Below, one piece after another: positions 17,227-24,575 of a stretch of 64,000 bases of DNA. The position numbers and the translations under genes are program-made. The DNA is taken from NCBI GenBank assembly GCA_963772675.1, contig CAVYYF010000006.1, positions 124,001-188,000 of the forward strand. The letters run 5' to 3'. The DNA is from JAKAGZ01 sp963772675 (lineage in GTDB: Bacteria > Bacteroidota > Ignavibacteria > Ignavibacteriales > Ignavibacteriaceae). Below the pieces are notes generated by a model, which ran no database searches, had not been told where the DNA came from, and saw only the letters and a list, made by a program, of their open reading frames with translations. Positions within the stretch are counted from its first letter, which is position 1. Every line of letters begins with the position of its first letter.

Positions 17227-19220
17227 CAGTAAACCGAAGCACCTTTAATTTGAACATCTTTACAATCGATATAGCAAACAAGACCTTTTGAAATTTTTTC
17301 GCCAGCCTTAATGCTCTGCGAAATAATCACACCGGATCCGCTGACCTTGAATTTTATTCCCAGCTTGCTTAATATTTTTATACCGTCTCTCAAACTATAA
17401 TTTAATAGGTCCGGCATTTTATTTTTAGGCAGAGAAGTCAAATCATTTGCCAAAGTTTTAGAGGGTTGGCCTTCAGACGATATTCTATTTTGTTCACTTT
17501 GTTTATTGCTTGTGAAAACAACCTTCATATCCTGTTTCTCAGTTGGCTGTTCTTCAAAGTAATTTACATCTGTTTTAATGATTCTCTGTGCGATGTTTCT
17601 GAAGATTGGTGCAGCTACCTGACCACCATATTTGCCTTTCTCAGGAGAATTAACTAATACAAAACAGATTATTTTGGGATTGTCAGCAGGAAAAAATCCT
17701 ATAAAAGAAGAATTATATTTTGATTTTGAATAACTTCCGTTTACCAGCTTTTGAGAAGTTCCAGTTTTGCCGCCAACTGTTATTAAATCCAGTTTAGCAT
17801 TTTCCCCGGTTCCATTATTTACTACGCCAACAAAAATGTTTCGCATTTCTGCAGAAGTCCTGGAAGAAATAACCCGTCTGATTTCTTTTGGTGTATTATC
17901 TAACACTACCGTACCATTGTGCCCAACAATTTTTTTAATTATCTGGGGCTGATATAAAATCCCGCCATTTATTATGGCAGAATATGCTGCGATCATTTGT
18001 ATTGGTGTAACAGCAATTTCATAGCCATATGACATAAATGCCTTTGTCACAGCCGACCATTCATTCGGTTTTTTGAGTTTGCCTTTTACTTCTCCGGGAA
18101 GGTCAGTTGAAGTATAATTTCCAAAACCAAAAGCTCGAACATATTTATAAAATAAATTATCATTGATATTCTGAATCAGCTTTGCCATACCTATGTTGCT
18201 TGATTCTTCAACTACACCTCTTGCTGTCAGCCATGCATGTTCGTGTGTATCATAAATTGTAACATTTCTAAATCTATACTTCCCATTTTCGACATATACT
18301 TTTTGATTTTCCTTTACAAGATTTTGATCCAGCAAAGCAGACATCGAGATACCTTTAAAAGTCGAGCCTGGTTCGTAAGTATCAGTCACTGCCTTGTCTC
18401 TTCTTTCGTCGTCATTATAATTCCAATAATCGTTAGGATTATAATCATTCATATTTGCAAGTGAGAGAATTTCTCCTGTGTTCGGATTCATTATAATTCC
18501 AACTGCTGACGTTCCGCCATAAACTGACAAACCATTCTTAAGCTCTTCCTCGAGAATAGATTGGTAGGTCTTATTAATAGTTAAGACTAAATTGTCTCCC
18601 GGAACAGCCGGTTTGGTTTCTTCTTCAGAGATTGTAATCATCTCACCAATTGCATCTCTTTCGACTAAGCGTGCCCCGTCTTCACCGCTAAGTTGCTTAT
18701 TAAAAAACCTCTCAACTCCATTAACACCCTGTCCATCGCTTCCCACAAATCCCAGAACATGCGAGGCCAGATCATCATAATAATAAACCCTCGTAGGGTC
18801 CTCCCTATGAAACAATCCGTTTACTTTAAGATTTGTAAGAGGGAATGCTTTAGCATCGGGGACTTTCTTTTCAAGACAGATCGTTTTACCGGAATCGCTC
18901 ATAAGATCATAATAATAATTCTTACTCCTTCCAAAAATTGAAGAGAATTTTTCTGCTATCTTGTTTTTCCCCGACTTTGAAACCATTCTGAGATCAAGAT
19001 AAAAAGAATAATCACTTCTATTATAGACGAGAAGCACATTGTTCCTGTCGTAGATCAATCCTCTTTCAGCATCAATCTTCTCAAGGTTTGTCTGTTGTCT
19101 CTGAGCATAATATTTTAATTCTTCACTTTTCACTATCTGGATATCAACCAACTTGATAACCAGAGCAACAAAAAGTAAAAAGACTAAAACTATTACTATA
19201 AGTGCTCTTGAGTTATTCAT
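17226..19220 (-). CDS. ftsI: Septal class B penicillin-binding protein FtsI with PASTA domain
   Basis: Division-specific transpeptidase. A single N-terminal transmembrane helix (about 7-27) is followed by the PBP dimer domain and the transpeptidase domain with the catalytic serine S286 in PGSTFK, SSN at 340-342 and KTG at 485-487. The C-terminal 60 residues (from about 605, MPDLLNYSLRDGIKILSKLG) look like one PASTA domain, as in spoVD-like and many FCB FtsI proteins. Length is 664. It overlaps ftsL by eight bases. Confidence 0.96.
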   Translation of the reverse strand: MNNSRALIVIVLVFLLFVALVIKLVDIQIVKSEELKYYAQRQQTNLEKIDAERGLIYDRNNVLLVYNRSDYSFYLDLRMVSKSGKNKIAEKFSSIFGRSKNYYYDLMSDSGKTICLEKKVPDAKAFPLTNLKVNGLFHREDPTRVYYYDDLASHVLGFVGSDGQGVNGVERFFNKQLSGEDGARLVERDAIGEMITISEEETKPAVPGDNLVLTINKTYQSILEEELKNGLSVYGGTSAVGIIMNPNTGEILSLANMNDYNPNDYWNYNDDERRDKAVTDTYEPGSTFKGISMSALLDQNLVKENQKVYVENGKYRFRNVTIYDTHEHAWLTARGVVEESSNIGMAKLIQNINDNLFYKYVRAFGFGNYTSTDLPGEVKGKLKKPNEWSAVTKAFMSYGYEIAVTPIQMIAAYSAIINGGILYQPQIIKKIVGHNGTVVLDNTPKEIRRVISSRTSAEMRNIFVGVVNNGTGENAKLDLITVGGKTGTSQKLVNGSYSKSKYNSSFIGFFPADNPKIICFVLVNSPEKGKYGGQVAAPIFRNIAQRIIKTDVNYFEEQPTEKQDMKVVFTSNKQSEQNRISSEGQPSKTLANDLTSLPKNKMPDLLNYSLRDGIKILSKLGIKFKVSGSGVIISQSIKAGEKISKGLVCYIDCKDVQIKGASVY

Positions 19221-19542
19221 ACTTCTCTTTCAATATTTTCTCAATTTTTTCAATTTTTTCTTTACTAACTTTAACAGTCATCTGTGGTCGTGTATTCAAT
19301 TCCAATCCAAATTCATTTTTTGCAATTCCAACTATTCTTTCTTCTGATATTAAATCCTGCCTCTGCCCAAGCAATGCAATATTCTGATTACTAATTCCTT
19401 TTAATTTTTCTCCTAGTAGGAATTTTTCTTTTATCATAGCTTCGCATTTTAGTTTTACGCTTACATATCCAAGTCCCAACAGGGTAAAAACAACCAACAA
19501 AAAAAGAGTGGAGACAATGTTATGTTTTGAGCCTTTATTCAT
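19213..19542 (-). CDS. ftsL: FtsL-like division protein
   Basis: A 109-residue bitopic protein with a transmembrane helix at about 10-29 and a following heptad-patterned stretch (KLKCEAMIKEKFLLGEKLKGISNQNIAL) that should form a coiled coil, with a conserved-looking EERIVGIAKNEFGL segment. FtsL proteins are too divergent for sequence alone. Size, topology and position between rsmH and ftsI make the call. It overlaps rsmH by four bases and ftsI by eight. Confidence 0.85.
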   Translation of the reverse strand: MNKGSKHNIVSTLFLLVVFTLLGLGYVSVKLKCEAMIKEKFLLGEKLKGISNQNIALLGQRQDLISEERIVGIAKNEFGLELNTRPQMTVKVSKEKIEKIEKILKEKYE

Positions 19543-20465
19543 ACTCTTTCTGCGGCCCTCAGTTTAGCGCTTCGTGCACGAATATTTCGTCTTATTTCGC
19601 TTTCTGTTGGAACAATTGGTTTTTTGGTTAATATTTTTAATCTCCTTTCTTTGTCGCATTGACAAACCGGAAATTCCTTTGGACAAATGCAATCAAGCAT
19701 TTCATATTTGAAATGCTCTTTGACTATCCTGTCTTCCAATGAATGGTAAGTAAGGATTACTATCCTTCCGCCTTTTTGAAGCAAGGAAACTGAATCACTT
19801 AAAAATGTTTTTAGAACTCCAAGTTCATCATTCACATAAATACGCAAAGCCTGAAATACTCTAGATAATGTTTTTATCAGAAATCTTTCCGGTGTAATCT
19901 CAGAAATAATTTCTCTTAACTGCTGTGTCGATTCAATTTTACTGATTTTCCTTCTTTCTAATATTTTGCGTGCTATCTTTCTAGAGTTTTTTTCTTCACC
20001 ATATTCATAAATAATATTTGCGATGTCTTCCTCTGAAAATGAATTAACTATATCCGCAGCACTTACTGCTCTGGACTTATCCATTCTAAGATCTAACATC
20101 GCGTCTTTCTGATAAGTGAAACCGGAAGTAGGATTATCAAGTTGGAATGATGATACACCCAAATCAGCAAAGATGCCTGTGAATTGTTTGATCGATTCAA
20201 TTTTTGATATTGGCCCTACCTGAGCAAAATTGAAATTGTAAATTTTCATTCTCTTTTCTTCATCAAAAATTTTTTTTGAAAAGTTGAATGCATCTAAATC
20301 CACATCAGTAGCGACAAGCAACGCATCATCATTTAGTTTCTTTAATATTGCTTCCGAATGTCCACCGAATCCTAAAGTTCCGTCAAAATAAATCCCTGAT
20401 CTATCAGTTATCAGGTAGCCTAGGCTTTCATTCAATAAAACCGGCGTATGATGTGACCCCATCAC
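19539..20465 (-). CDS. rsmH: 16S rRNA (cytosine-1402-N4)-methyltransferase
   Basis: Formerly MraW. SAM-dependent methylation of C1402 in the 16S rRNA decoding centre. The N-terminus HHTPVLLNESLGYL, DGTLGFGGHSEAIL (SAM loop) and ADLGVSSFQLD are hallmark motifs, and the C-terminal SEIRRNIRARSAKLRAAER is the usual ending. Length 308 is normal. It overlaps mraZ by four bases. Confidence 0.97.
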   Translation of the reverse strand: MMGSHHTPVLLNESLGYLITDRSGIYFDGTLGFGGHSEAILKKLNDDALLVATDVDLDAFNFSKKIFDEEKRMKIYNFNFAQVGPISKIESIKQFTGIFADLGVSSFQLDNPTSGFTYQKDAMLDLRMDKSRAVSAADIVNSFSEEDIANIIYEYGEEKNSRKIARKILERRKISKIESTQQLREIISEITPERFLIKTLSRVFQALRIYVNDELGVLKTFLSDSVSLLQKGGRIVILTYHSLEDRIVKEHFKYEMLDCICPKEFPVCQCDKERRLKILTKKPIVPTESEIRRNIRARSAKLRAAERV

Positions 20466-20899
20466 GGCGCCATTACTTTAGCTGCAATTTCTTCGTAAGT
20501 TTCTTTAGTTGATTTAAGATACTCATCAAATTCTTTTGGATTCCAAATTTCAATTTTCTTTAATGCACCAAGTATTATAACTTCTTTTTTTATCCCTGAA
20601 TATTCCAAAAGTGTTTGTGGAATTAATATTCTCGATTGTGAATCAAAAGTATCTTCGGCTGCATGCTGCAAAATCATTCTTATAAATTTTGCTTTTTGCG
20701 GATCGAAAGGATTTAGTTCTTCAAGTTTTTTTTCGAAGACAAGCCATTGGTCCAGCGGATAAACGTCTATACATTTTCCTGTTCCCCTGGTCATTACAAA
20801 AGTATCATTTGCTTCAGGTGATACATGCTTACGCAACTTTGCAGGAATACTGACTCTTCCTTTAGCATCGACCGAATATGTAAATTGTCCTCTAAACAC
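20462..20899 (-). CDS. mraZ: Transcriptional regulator MraZ
   Basis: A SpoVT/AbrB-like DNA-binding protein that represses its own cluster. Two tandem half-domains carry the DxxxR pattern (VDAKGRVSIPAKLR and FDSQSRILIPQTLL). Length 145 is standard. The start is GTG (20899), as the reading MFRGQFTYSVD fits the family N-terminus. It is the first gene of the division cluster, and its operator repeats lie 25-50 bases upstream. Confidence 0.96.
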   Translation of the reverse strand: MFRGQFTYSVDAKGRVSIPAKLRKHVSPEANDTFVMTRGTGKCIDVYPLDQWLVFEKKLEELNPFDPQKAKFIRMILQHAAEDTFDSQSRILIPQTLLEYSGIKKEVIILGALKKIEIWNPKEFDEYLKSTKETYEEIAAKVMAP

Positions 20900-20923
20900 G
20901 GCTAAATCCTTATTTGGTATTTT

Positions 20924-20949
20924 TCACCACAATTCCCCACTACTCCCCA
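20924..20949 (-). promoter_or_regulatory. MraZ operator: three 10-bp-spaced boxes
   Basis: On the minus strand TGGGGA, TGGGGA and TGGTGA occur at exactly 10-base intervals (20949, 20939, 20929). This is the known MraZ operator arrangement of short G-rich repeats on one helix face, and it lies between promoter and mraZ start. The third box carries one substitution. Confidence 0.85.
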
Positions 20950-20978
20950 AAATAAGGGAAATTATTGCCAATTGTCAA
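20948..20978 (-). promoter_or_regulatory. Division-cluster promoter upstream of mraZ
   Basis: TTGACA (20978-20973) and TTATTTTG (20955-20948, seven of eight matches to TAnnTTTG) are separated by 17 bases. The -10 touches the first MraZ box, so bound MraZ would exclude RNA polymerase. Confidence 0.6.
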
Positions 20979-21319
20979 GGATTATTTTGATTATTCTCCA
21001 CGAGTTTCCCAAAGAAGAGGCACATGCACTTAAGAAGTTACTTTAGGGAATCAGGTAAATTCTTGTAAAGGAAAGAGATTAAAAAGGCGAAAACTTGAAG
21101 AGTTTTTAGAATGCTATAAATAAAATATTTATATAATTTATTTAGAATTCTTTTTAGAAATGTCAGACATTTGATTATAAATTTTGATTCAGCATTATAA
21201 TTCTAAAGAGTTATGAAGGTAATTAATTAATGATAAAGCATTTAATATTAAACTAATATTGGGGACGACTAAAGTTATCAACTTTAATTTTCTTTAGAGT
21301 AGGGACAAAAAGAATAGTG
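20979..21319. other. Gene-free AT-rich stretch between mraZ and tRNA-Thr
   Basis: No coding frame or RNA family is recognisable. It contains a perfect 7-bp hairpin TAAAGTT/AACTTTA (21270-21286) with a 3-base loop downstream of the tRNA, without a clear U-tract on the minus strand. Upstream promoter elements for the division cluster may extend into it. Confidence 0.5.
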
Positions 21320-21392
21320 AGCCATCTGCCGGAATCGAACCGGCGACCTACTCATTACGAATGAGTTGCTCTACCAGCTGAGCTAAGATGGC
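21320..21392 (-). tRNA. tRNA-Thr (CGT anticodon)
   Basis: The minus strand folds as a complete cloverleaf: acceptor GCCATCT/AGATGGC, D-arm GCTC..GAGC, anticodon stem ACTCA/TGAGT with loop TTCGTAA, and T-arm GCCGG-TTCGAAT-CCGGC. Anticodon CGT reads ACG. CCA is not encoded. It lies after the small ribosomal-protein-like gene, separated from it by a terminator-like hairpin. Confidence 0.95.
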
Positions 21393-21394
21393 TT

Positions 21395-21446
21395 AAAAAA
21401 AGGCAAACCATTCTATCCCTGAACAGATAAAATTATGAGTTTGCCT
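21395..21446 (-). terminator. Terminator between mS38-like gene and tRNA-Thr
   Basis: AGGCAAAC and GTTTGCCT form an 8-bp stem with a long 30-base loop, followed on the minus strand by seven U residues. The long loop lowers confidence, but its position after the hup transcription unit and before the tRNA fits. Confidence 0.55.
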
Positions 21447-21465
21447 AAGTTAAAATTATAAAAGA

Positions 21466-21561
21466 CTATCTAGCTCTCTTTTTATGTCTGTTTTTTCTAA
21501 GTCTTTTTTTCCTTTTGTGCGTCGACATTTTATGACGCTTTCTTTTTTTGCCGCAAGGCAT
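21466..21561 (-). CDS. Tiny basic AURKAIP1/COX24-domain (mS38-like) protein
   Basis: A 31-residue peptide beginning MPCGKKRKRHKMSTHKRKK and ending in KNRHKKRAR, almost entirely Lys/Arg/His. It starts at ATG 21561 behind a strong GGAGG site. Proteins of this type in FCB bacteria are annotated as AURKAIP1/COX24 domain proteins and resemble the tail of mitochondrial mS38, so association with the small ribosomal subunit is likely. It follows the zinc-ribbon/TPR gene by 19 bases and is easily missed by gene finders because of its size. Confidence 0.85.
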   Translation of the reverse strand: MPCGKKRKRHKMSTHKRKKRLRKNRHKKRAR

Positions 21562-21580
21562 TAGTTACCTCCGTTATTAT

Positions 21581-22477
21581 TTATTTTGCATGTGATTCTA
21601 ATAATTCTTTTGCCCTTTTTCCAACATCATTATCAGGGTTTTGCTTAACCGCTTTGTTCAACCATTCTTTTGATTTTTCCAAATCCCCGGCTGACAAATT
21701 TACTATCCCTAAATTTAAAAACGCAATCTGATGATTAGGTTTATATTTTAAAGCAGTTTCCATTTCACTTATAGCTGTTTTAAAATCTCCTAAATTATAA
21801 TAACAAACCCCCATATCTACTCTTGCATCAGCATCTTCAGGCTGTATCTTTAAATATTGTTTATAATTTACTATTGCCTGCTCATACAAGCCAGAGTCAT
21901 TCTTAAGGTGCGCTAATGCTAAAATTGATTCTTTATCATTTGGATTTGCTTTTACGCGAGCTTCCAGCTCATTTATTTTCTGAATATTATTTAGATTAAC
22001 ACCGGAACTCTGAACCTGGTTTACATTTCCCAGATCAGTCTCGGTAACTTTTTTTGCATCCAAGACGCCGGAAAAACTCAGGATAAGGACAATCGCTACT
22101 AACAATATCCCGGTAATAATAAAAAGCTCTTTCCTATTCAAAGTCTTGGATAATGGCTGCTGCTGCTTTTTATCAGGAACCCCGCTTTGCTTCGATGCTT
22201 TTTTCTGGTGGGAATGCTGCTTCTTTTTTTCAACAGGTTGCGCTGTGCTTTTTACTTGTTTATCTTCAGCTTTGTCTTTTAACTTTATTCCACAGCCTGC
22301 ACAAATAAAATTTTCAGGACTATTCTCTTCACCACAGTTATTACAGACAACAACATCGCTTATCTTATCATTCGGGGAATTTTGTTGGTTCAAATTTCTA
22401 AAACTAACACCGCATTCCGGACAAAATTTAAATTCCTTTTCTAATTTAAGACCACACTCAGGACAAAACTTAGGCAT
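21581..22477 (-). CDS. Zinc-ribbon membrane protein with TPR domain
   Basis: The 298-residue protein starts with two zinc ribbons (CPEC..CPEC within residues 4-22, and CNNC..CAGC at about 45-62), then a basic low-complexity linker, one transmembrane helix at about 118-138 (LFIITGILLVAIVLILSFSGV) and a C-terminal run of three to four TPR units (about 175-295). The ribbons would be cytoplasmic and the TPRs extracytoplasmic. No enzymatic motif is visible; a scaffold role is likely. It lies nine bases after hup, suggesting co-transcription. Confidence 0.75.
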   Translation of the reverse strand: MPKFCPECGLKLEKEFKFCPECGVSFRNLNQQNSPNDKISDVVVCNNCGEENSPENFICAGCGIKLKDKAEDKQVKSTAQPVEKKKQHSHQKKASKQSGVPDKKQQQPLSKTLNRKELFIITGILLVAIVLILSFSGVLDAKKVTETDLGNVNQVQSSGVNLNNIQKINELEARVKANPNDKESILALAHLKNDSGLYEQAIVNYKQYLKIQPEDADARVDMGVCYYNLGDFKTAISEMETALKYKPNHQIAFLNLGIVNLSAGDLEKSKEWLNKAVKQNPDNDVGKRAKELLESHAK

Positions 22478-22486
22478 AAGTTTTTA

Positions 22487-22780
22487 TTACTCCCGCTCCT
22501 TCATTCCCTTGTCAACCATTTCCTTGAAATCTTTTGAAAATTTAAAAGTGGGAACATAGTGTTCAGGCACAAATACTGATTCACCAGTTTTAGGGTTTCG
22601 CGCCTGACGGGCATTTTTCTTCTTCACTTTATAGCTTCCAAATCCCCTAATCTCTATTCCTTTGCCTTCCTTCAGAGATTCAATAACTGTTTTAAAAAAG
22701 CCCTCTATTATAGCTTCTGTTTCCAGCTTGGTTAAGCCTGTTCCTGATGCAACCTTATCAACAATATCAGCCTTGGTCAT
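22487..22780 (-). CDS. hup: HU/IHF-family DNA-binding protein
   Basis: A 97-residue histone-like protein of the HU/IHF fold that bends and compacts DNA as a dimer. The N-terminus MTKADIVDKVASGTGLTK, GKGIEIRGFGSYKVKKKNARQARNPKTGE and the beta-arm RNPKTGE motif are diagnostic. The ATG follows AGGTGG. It heads an operon with the zinc-ribbon/TPR and mS38-like genes. A perfect inverted repeat lies in its leader (22804-22825). Confidence 0.95.
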   Translation of the reverse strand: MTKADIVDKVASGTGLTKLETEAIIEGFFKTVIESLKEGKGIEIRGFGSYKVKKKNARQARNPKTGESVFVPEHYVPTFKFSKDFKEMVDKGMKERE

Positions 22781-22803
22781 GTCACCACCTTTAAGTTGTT
22801 AAT

Positions 22804-22825
22804 AATTTATAAGTCTTTATAAATT
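22804..22825. promoter_or_regulatory. Inverted repeat in the hup leader
   Basis: AATTTATAA and TTATAAATT form a perfect 9-bp inverted repeat with a 4-base spacer, starting 24 bases upstream of the hup start. It could be an operator or an AT-rich HU target, or chance in AT-rich DNA. Confidence 0.3.
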
Positions 22826-23133
22826 AGTTACTTAAATTATTAAACATTTAGTGTAAAATCAACTTATTCCACACTATCTATATAATACACATACAAAATT
22901 GCTTCTATTAAAAAATAAATAATAAATTAACACCATAAACAAATTAATTTTCGGATATTTCCAGCCTGTATCTTTTCTATGCAGACACCAAAACAAGTCT
23001 CATTATGATAATAAATCACAGCTTTTTATATGAATTTAGCCACCAAAAGCACTATAAGTCTGAGTAGCTGCTGGCACCAAAATTGTCCAAATTCACATAG
23101 AAATTAAGCAAAGTTATATTTTTCGAGGGCAAT
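22826..23133. other. Divergent intergenic region between hup and the 23.1-kb gene
   Basis: About 310 bases of AT-rich DNA must hold the two divergent promoters. No coding frame or structured RNA stands out. Confidence 0.5.
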
Positions 23134-23577
23134 GTGGAACTAATACCTATCATAAAGGCATCACTAGGCATTTTTACATTATTAACATCCATAACTTTTA
23201 CGGTCTCCTTTGTAGTTTACAAAATCAAGAACCGAAACCGCGCAAAACCTTATGAAAGAAAGCCTATTATTTTCGATTCGAGCCCATTATTAGTGGTACA
23301 AGACACCTCTGACGAAAAGGTAAGCAAAAATTCAATCAGCAAAAAATTCAAAGTTCTAAACAAAAATAACCAGACAGCCAAAATTTTTCCAATAGCTTCA
23401 GGTCGTAATAAGAAGAAGTTTATGAGACTCGCTGTAGCAGAAAACTCTAATCATTCTCCAAGAACTGAAACACCCGGAAAATCTCCTAACGAAGTCTTTA
23501 ACATTTATAATTTTTATTCAAATAATGATTCCAGGCCGATGCACAAACTAAAGGTTAAAACTCTTAATACCGAATAA
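23134..23577 (+). CDS. Single-pass membrane protein of unknown function
   Basis: I do not recognise this 147-residue protein. A hydrophobic helix at about 5-29 is followed by a basic, asparagine/serine-rich tail without visible domains. The tail ends NEVFNIYNFYSNNDSRPMHKLKVKTLN. The start is GTG 23134 with CGAGGG five bases upstream; an ATG two bases earlier is out of frame. Base use resembles its neighbours. It may be lineage-specific; no link to the copper genes is evident beyond orientation. Confidence 0.55.
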   Translation: MELIPIIKASLGIFTLLTSITFTVSFVVYKIKNRNRAKPYERKPIIFDSSPLLVVQDTSDEKVSKNSISKKFKVLNKNNQTAKIFPIASGRNKKKFMRLAVAENSNHSPRTETPGKSPNEVFNIYNFYSNNDSRPMHKLKVKTLNTE

Positions 23578-23617
23578 TAGCATTCCTTTCTATACCATCA
23601 GGCATTATCTTTGATAT

Positions 23618-23634
23618 TGTCATCATTTATGACA
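23618..23634. promoter_or_regulatory. Candidate operator upstream of HMA-AraC regulator
   Basis: TGTCAT and ATGACA form a perfect 6-bp inverted repeat with a 5-base spacer, 42 bases before the regulator start codon. Position fits an autoregulatory site, but no second copy is seen before copZ. Confidence 0.28.
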
Positions 23635-23675
23635 TTACATTATCTTCTTGTAATTTATAATTATCTGGTATAATT

Positions 23676-24251
23676 GTGCAGACACAAACACTCTATATAA
23701 AAAACATGGTATGTCCGCGATGCATTAAAGTGGTCAAAGAAGAGTTGATAAAAATCGGCTTAAAGGTAAAAAATGTTGAGCTTGGTGAGGCCACTATCGA
23801 AACTAATAACAAACCTGTGAATTTTGATGAGGTCAGAAATATTCTTGAAACAAATGGTTTTGAATTACTTGACGATAAGCAAGGTAAACTTGTAGAAAAA
23901 ATAAAAACTCTTGTAATTGAAAAAATCCAAGCCACACAACCGGGAGAAATAGAAAAATTTAATTTTTCGAAATACCTGTCTGAAAACCTGAATGTAACAT
24001 ATCAATATCTTAGCCACTTATTTTCTTCGCTGGAAGATACAACAATTGAAAAATATATTATCCATCAGAAAATTGAAAAGGTAAAAGAACTCTTGGTATA
24101 TGATGAACTAACCTTAAGCGAAATAGCTTTCAACCTCGGTTACAGCAGTGTTCAGCATTTGTCCAGCCAATTCAAAAAAGTCACCGGATTTACACCCAGC
24201 CATTATAAAAGCCTGAAACACAAAAAAAGAATCCCCCTCGACAAGGTTTAA
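23676..24251 (+). CDS. AraC-type regulator with N-terminal HMA metal-binding domain
   Basis: A 191-residue fusion. Residues 1-65 form a heavy-metal-associated ferredoxin-like domain with CPRC (C13, C16). Residues about 95-182 form an AraC/XylS helix-turn-helix pair, including LSEIAFNLGYSSVQHLSSQFKKVTGFTPSHYK. The obvious role is a copper (or other soft-metal) sensor that controls the chaperone and pump genes directly downstream. The start must be GTG 23676, because the next Met lies inside the HMA strand. No ribosome site is visible and TATAAT sits two bases before GTG, so leaderless translation or an unusual start is possible. It lacks any other ligand domain. Confidence 0.85.
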   Translation: MQTQTLYIKNMVCPRCIKVVKEELIKIGLKVKNVELGEATIETNNKPVNFDEVRNILETNGFELLDDKQGKLVEKIKTLVIEKIQATQPGEIEKFNFSKYLSENLNVTYQYLSHLFSSLEDTTIEKYIIHQKIEKVKELLVYDELTLSEIAFNLGYSSVQHLSSQFKKVTGFTPSHYKSLKHKKRIPLDKV

Positions 24252-24304
24252 AATTCTATAAACTTTAGATCAATTATTGTAACGCTCCCACGCCATCATT
24301 TTAA

Positions 24305-24312
24305 TACTTTTG
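24305..24312 (+). promoter_or_regulatory. Candidate -10 element before copZ
   Basis: TACTTTTG matches the FCB TAnnTTTG -10 consensus fully, 34 bases before the copZ ATG. I see no convincing -33 TTG at the expected spacing, which would suit an activator-dependent promoter. Confidence 0.4.
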
Positions 24313-24345
24313 CCTTGTAAATGATAAAATAACGAGGTATTAAAA

Positions 24346-24543
24346 ATGACTACAAAAAAATTAAATATTGAAGGAATGTCCTGCCAGCATTGTGTTCACG
24401 CTGTAAAAAGTGAACTTTCAAAATTGGACGTAAATGTAAAAGATGTACAAATAGGTTCTGCTGAAGTAGAATTTGACGAACAAAAAATTAAAGAGAACGA
24501 CTTAAAGACTGCCGTAGAAAATGCGGGCTATAAGCTGGTATAA
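24346..24543 (+). CDS. copZ: Copper chaperone, CopZ-like HMA protein
   Basis: A 65-residue single HMA domain with the metal-binding loop GMSCQHC (C13, C16). It would carry Cu(I) in the cytoplasm to the ATPase encoded 32 bases downstream. Its sequence is close to the HMA domain of the regulator upstream: both have a VK-DV-x-x-G-x-A-x-x-E stretch and cysteines at the same positions, suggesting a shared origin. GAGG lies ten bases before the ATG. Confidence 0.92.
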   Translation: MTTKKLNIEGMSCQHCVHAVKSELSKLDVNVKDVQIGSAEVEFDEQKIKENDLKTAVENAGYKLV

Positions 24544-24575
24544 TTTGTAATCCTTTAAGAAAGATAGAGAATAAA

